The notes below the pieces were generated by a model, which saw only the letters and a list, made by a program, of their open reading frames with translations, made no database searches and was not told the origin of the DNA. The position numbers and the translations under genes are program-made. From Bacteroidota bacterium (GTDB taxonomy: Bacteria; Bacteroidota; Bacteroidia; AKYH767-A; CANKSK01), in the NCBI GenBank assembly GCA_947485425.1, contig CANKSK010000077.1, positions 1-6,020 on the forward strand: 6,020 bases of DNA. Direction: 5' to 3'. Below, piece by piece: positions 5,167-6,020 of the stretch. Numbering within the stretch: position 1 is the stretch's first letter; the number at the start of each line of letters is the position of its first letter.

Positions 5167-5928
5167 TTATTTTATAACCTTTTCAAGCCAAGAGGCTAAA
5201 ATTTGGTTAAAGGCTTGCGGCCTTTCCATCATGGCGGCATGCCCACACTGGTCGATCCAAAAAAGCTCAGAATGTGGGATCAGCTGATGAAAATCCTCAG
5301 CCACATCAGGAGGTGTAATGGTATCATTTCTTCCCCAAATCAAGCAGGTAGGGACTTCTATGCTTTTCACTTCTTTGCCCATATTGTGTCTGATGGCGGA
5401 TTTTGCCAAAGAAAGAATGCGGATAAGCTTTGTCCGGTTATTGACAATTTCATAACACTCATCAACCAATTCCTTGCTTGCATTTGCCGGATCATAAAAA
5501 GTATATTCAACTTTTTGTTTGATATAGTTATAATCTTCCCGACGAGGAAAGGTCCCTCCCATGGCATTCTCATAAAGCCCTGAACTTCCTGTTAGCACCA
5601 AGGAATGAACTTTTTTAGGGTATTTGGTAGCATACACAAGCGCCACATGTCCACCTAAGGAATTTCCAATCAGTGTATAGGATTCATATTTTTTATAGGC
5701 GGTGAATTTGTGAATAAATTTGGCCAACTGCTTGACGTTGGTAAGCAGCAAGGGCAATTCATAGATGGGCATCAAAGGGATTACGACCTTGTATTTTGAA
5801 GAAAATTGTTCAATGACGTGGTTCCAATTGCTCAATGCACCGAATAATCCGTGCAACAATATCAGCACTGGGCCATTTCCCTCTTCTATATATTGGAATT
5901 TTTTATCTTGTTTAATTGTATAGTTCAT
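5167..5928 (-). CDS. Alpha/beta-fold hydrolase
   Basis: A 253-residue cytoplasmic protein (no signal peptide) covering the whole alpha/beta hydrolase fold. The oxyanion loop is HGLFGALSNW (26-35), the nucleophile elbow GNSLGGH places Ser90, the acid is Asp202 in WGRNDTITPP, and the catalytic His230 is in CGHAAMMERP. The catalytic triad is thus complete. The segment between strands 6 and 7 (about 115-185, with SSGLYENAMGG, PRREDY and SAIRHNM) forms the cap that sets substrate choice. These cap motifs look like a strongly conserved Bacteroidota group, from memory. The overall pattern is MhpC/BioH-like esterase or C-C hydrolase, but the substrate cannot be read from the sequence. The ATG at 5928 is chosen because the protein begins immediately with the first strand (FQYIEEGNGPVLILLHG). 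engB lies downstream on the same strand with no terminator between. Confidence 0.88.
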   Translation of the reverse strand: MNYTIKQDKKFQYIEEGNGPVLILLHGLFGALSNWNHVIEQFSSKYKVVIPLMPIYELPLLLTNVKQLAKFIHKFTAYKKYESYTLIGNSLGGHVALVYATKYPKKVHSLVLTGSSGLYENAMGGTFPRREDYNYIKQKVEYTFYDPANASKELVDECYEIVNNRTKLIRILSLAKSAIRHNMGKEVKSIEVPTCLIWGRNDTITPPDVAEDFHQLIPHSELFWIDQCGHAAMMERPQAFNQILASWLEKVIK

Positions 5929-5947
5929 ATCCCGTATCTTCTTTAAA

Positions 5948-5973
5948 TGAGACCTACATGCTTGTGGTCCTCA
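5948..5973 (-). promoter_or_regulatory. Bulged hairpin in the hydrolase leader
   Basis: On the minus strand TGAG-ACC-ACA can pair with TGT-GGT-CTCA, giving ten base pairs with one single-base bulge on each side and an AGCA loop. It sits 19 bp upstream of the hydrolase ATG, just after the start site predicted from the candidate promoter at 5983-6013. It lacks a U-tract, so a leader structure is more likely than a terminator. Confidence 0.35.
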
Positions 5974-5982
5974 TATCCTATT

Positions 5983-6013
5983 CAAATTTGAACGCCCATT
6001 TATTTTTCAAAAA
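5983..6013 (-). promoter_or_regulatory. Candidate promoter for the hydrolase gene
   Basis: On the minus strand TTTTTG (6013-6008) is followed after 17 bp by CAAATTTG (5990-5983), one base off TAnnTTTG. The spacing is at the short end for Bacteroidota promoters. The -7 element lies inside the perfect 12-bp palindrome TTCAAATTTGAA (5981-5992). Expected start is near 5976, leaving a leader of about 48 bases. Confidence 0.35.
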
Positions 6014-6020
6014 TAACAAA

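Noticed and set aside
5203..5583. Plus-strand open frame of 126 codons opposite the hydrolase
   Set aside because: It is antisense to the hydrolase triad region and has no recognisable domain.
1..6020. Mobile elements, CRISPR arrays, tRNA or rRNA genes, toxin-antitoxin or defence modules
   Set aside because: No transposase, long terminal inverted repeats, regularly spaced direct repeats, structured RNA genes or matching protein motifs were seen; the coding content is accounted for by the listed genes.

Overview
The window reads as an ordinary chromosomal stretch from a gliding-type Bacteroidota, most likely a Cytophagales or Flavobacteriia relative. Three things point there. The gldB-gldC pair belongs to the phylum's gliding machinery. 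One protein ends in a CHU_C / type B type IX secretion (T9SS) sorting domain. The best promoter has the phylum-specific TTTG...TAnnTTTG form, and start codons have A-rich leaders rather than Shine-Dalgarno sequences. The lineage is inferred from gene content only.

Left part (1-949), minus strand. The first 47 codons of a glutamine-dependent NAD+ synthetase (nadE) run off the left edge. Upstream of it is a small outer-membrane beta-barrel protein of the PorT-like family, closed by a strong intrinsic terminator. Only 40 bp separate the barrel gene's start from gldB, which is transcribed the other way.

Centre (950-4382), plus strand. gldB (lipoprotein) and gldC (small soluble protein) are 7 bp apart and form an operon. 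A 222-bp intergenic region follows. It holds a likely terminator, a near-ideal Bacteroidota promoter and a hairpin at the predicted 5' end of the next transcript. That transcript encodes a 606-residue secreted, modular surface protein: signal peptide, solenoid-like N-terminal repeats, an Ig/PKD-like domain, a PKD domain and a type B T9SS C-terminal domain.

Right part (4383-6020), minus strand. engB (ribosome-assembly GTPase, TTG start) is convergent with the surface protein, and its stop codon sits in the loop of its own terminator hairpin. Upstream is an alpha/beta hydrolase with an intact Ser-Asp-His triad. The hydrolase leader contains a bulged hairpin and a candidate promoter.

Functional reading: gldB/gldC (gliding), the T9SS cargo and the outer-membrane barrel all concern the cell envelope, while nadE, engB and the hydrolase are housekeeping or general metabolism. 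I see no mobile element, CRISPR array, RNA gene, or toxin or defence module. No clearly new system is evident; the most informative items are the promoter and 5' hairpin of the surface-protein gene, the compact divergent gldB/barrel junction, and the modular T9SS cargo beside gldBC.
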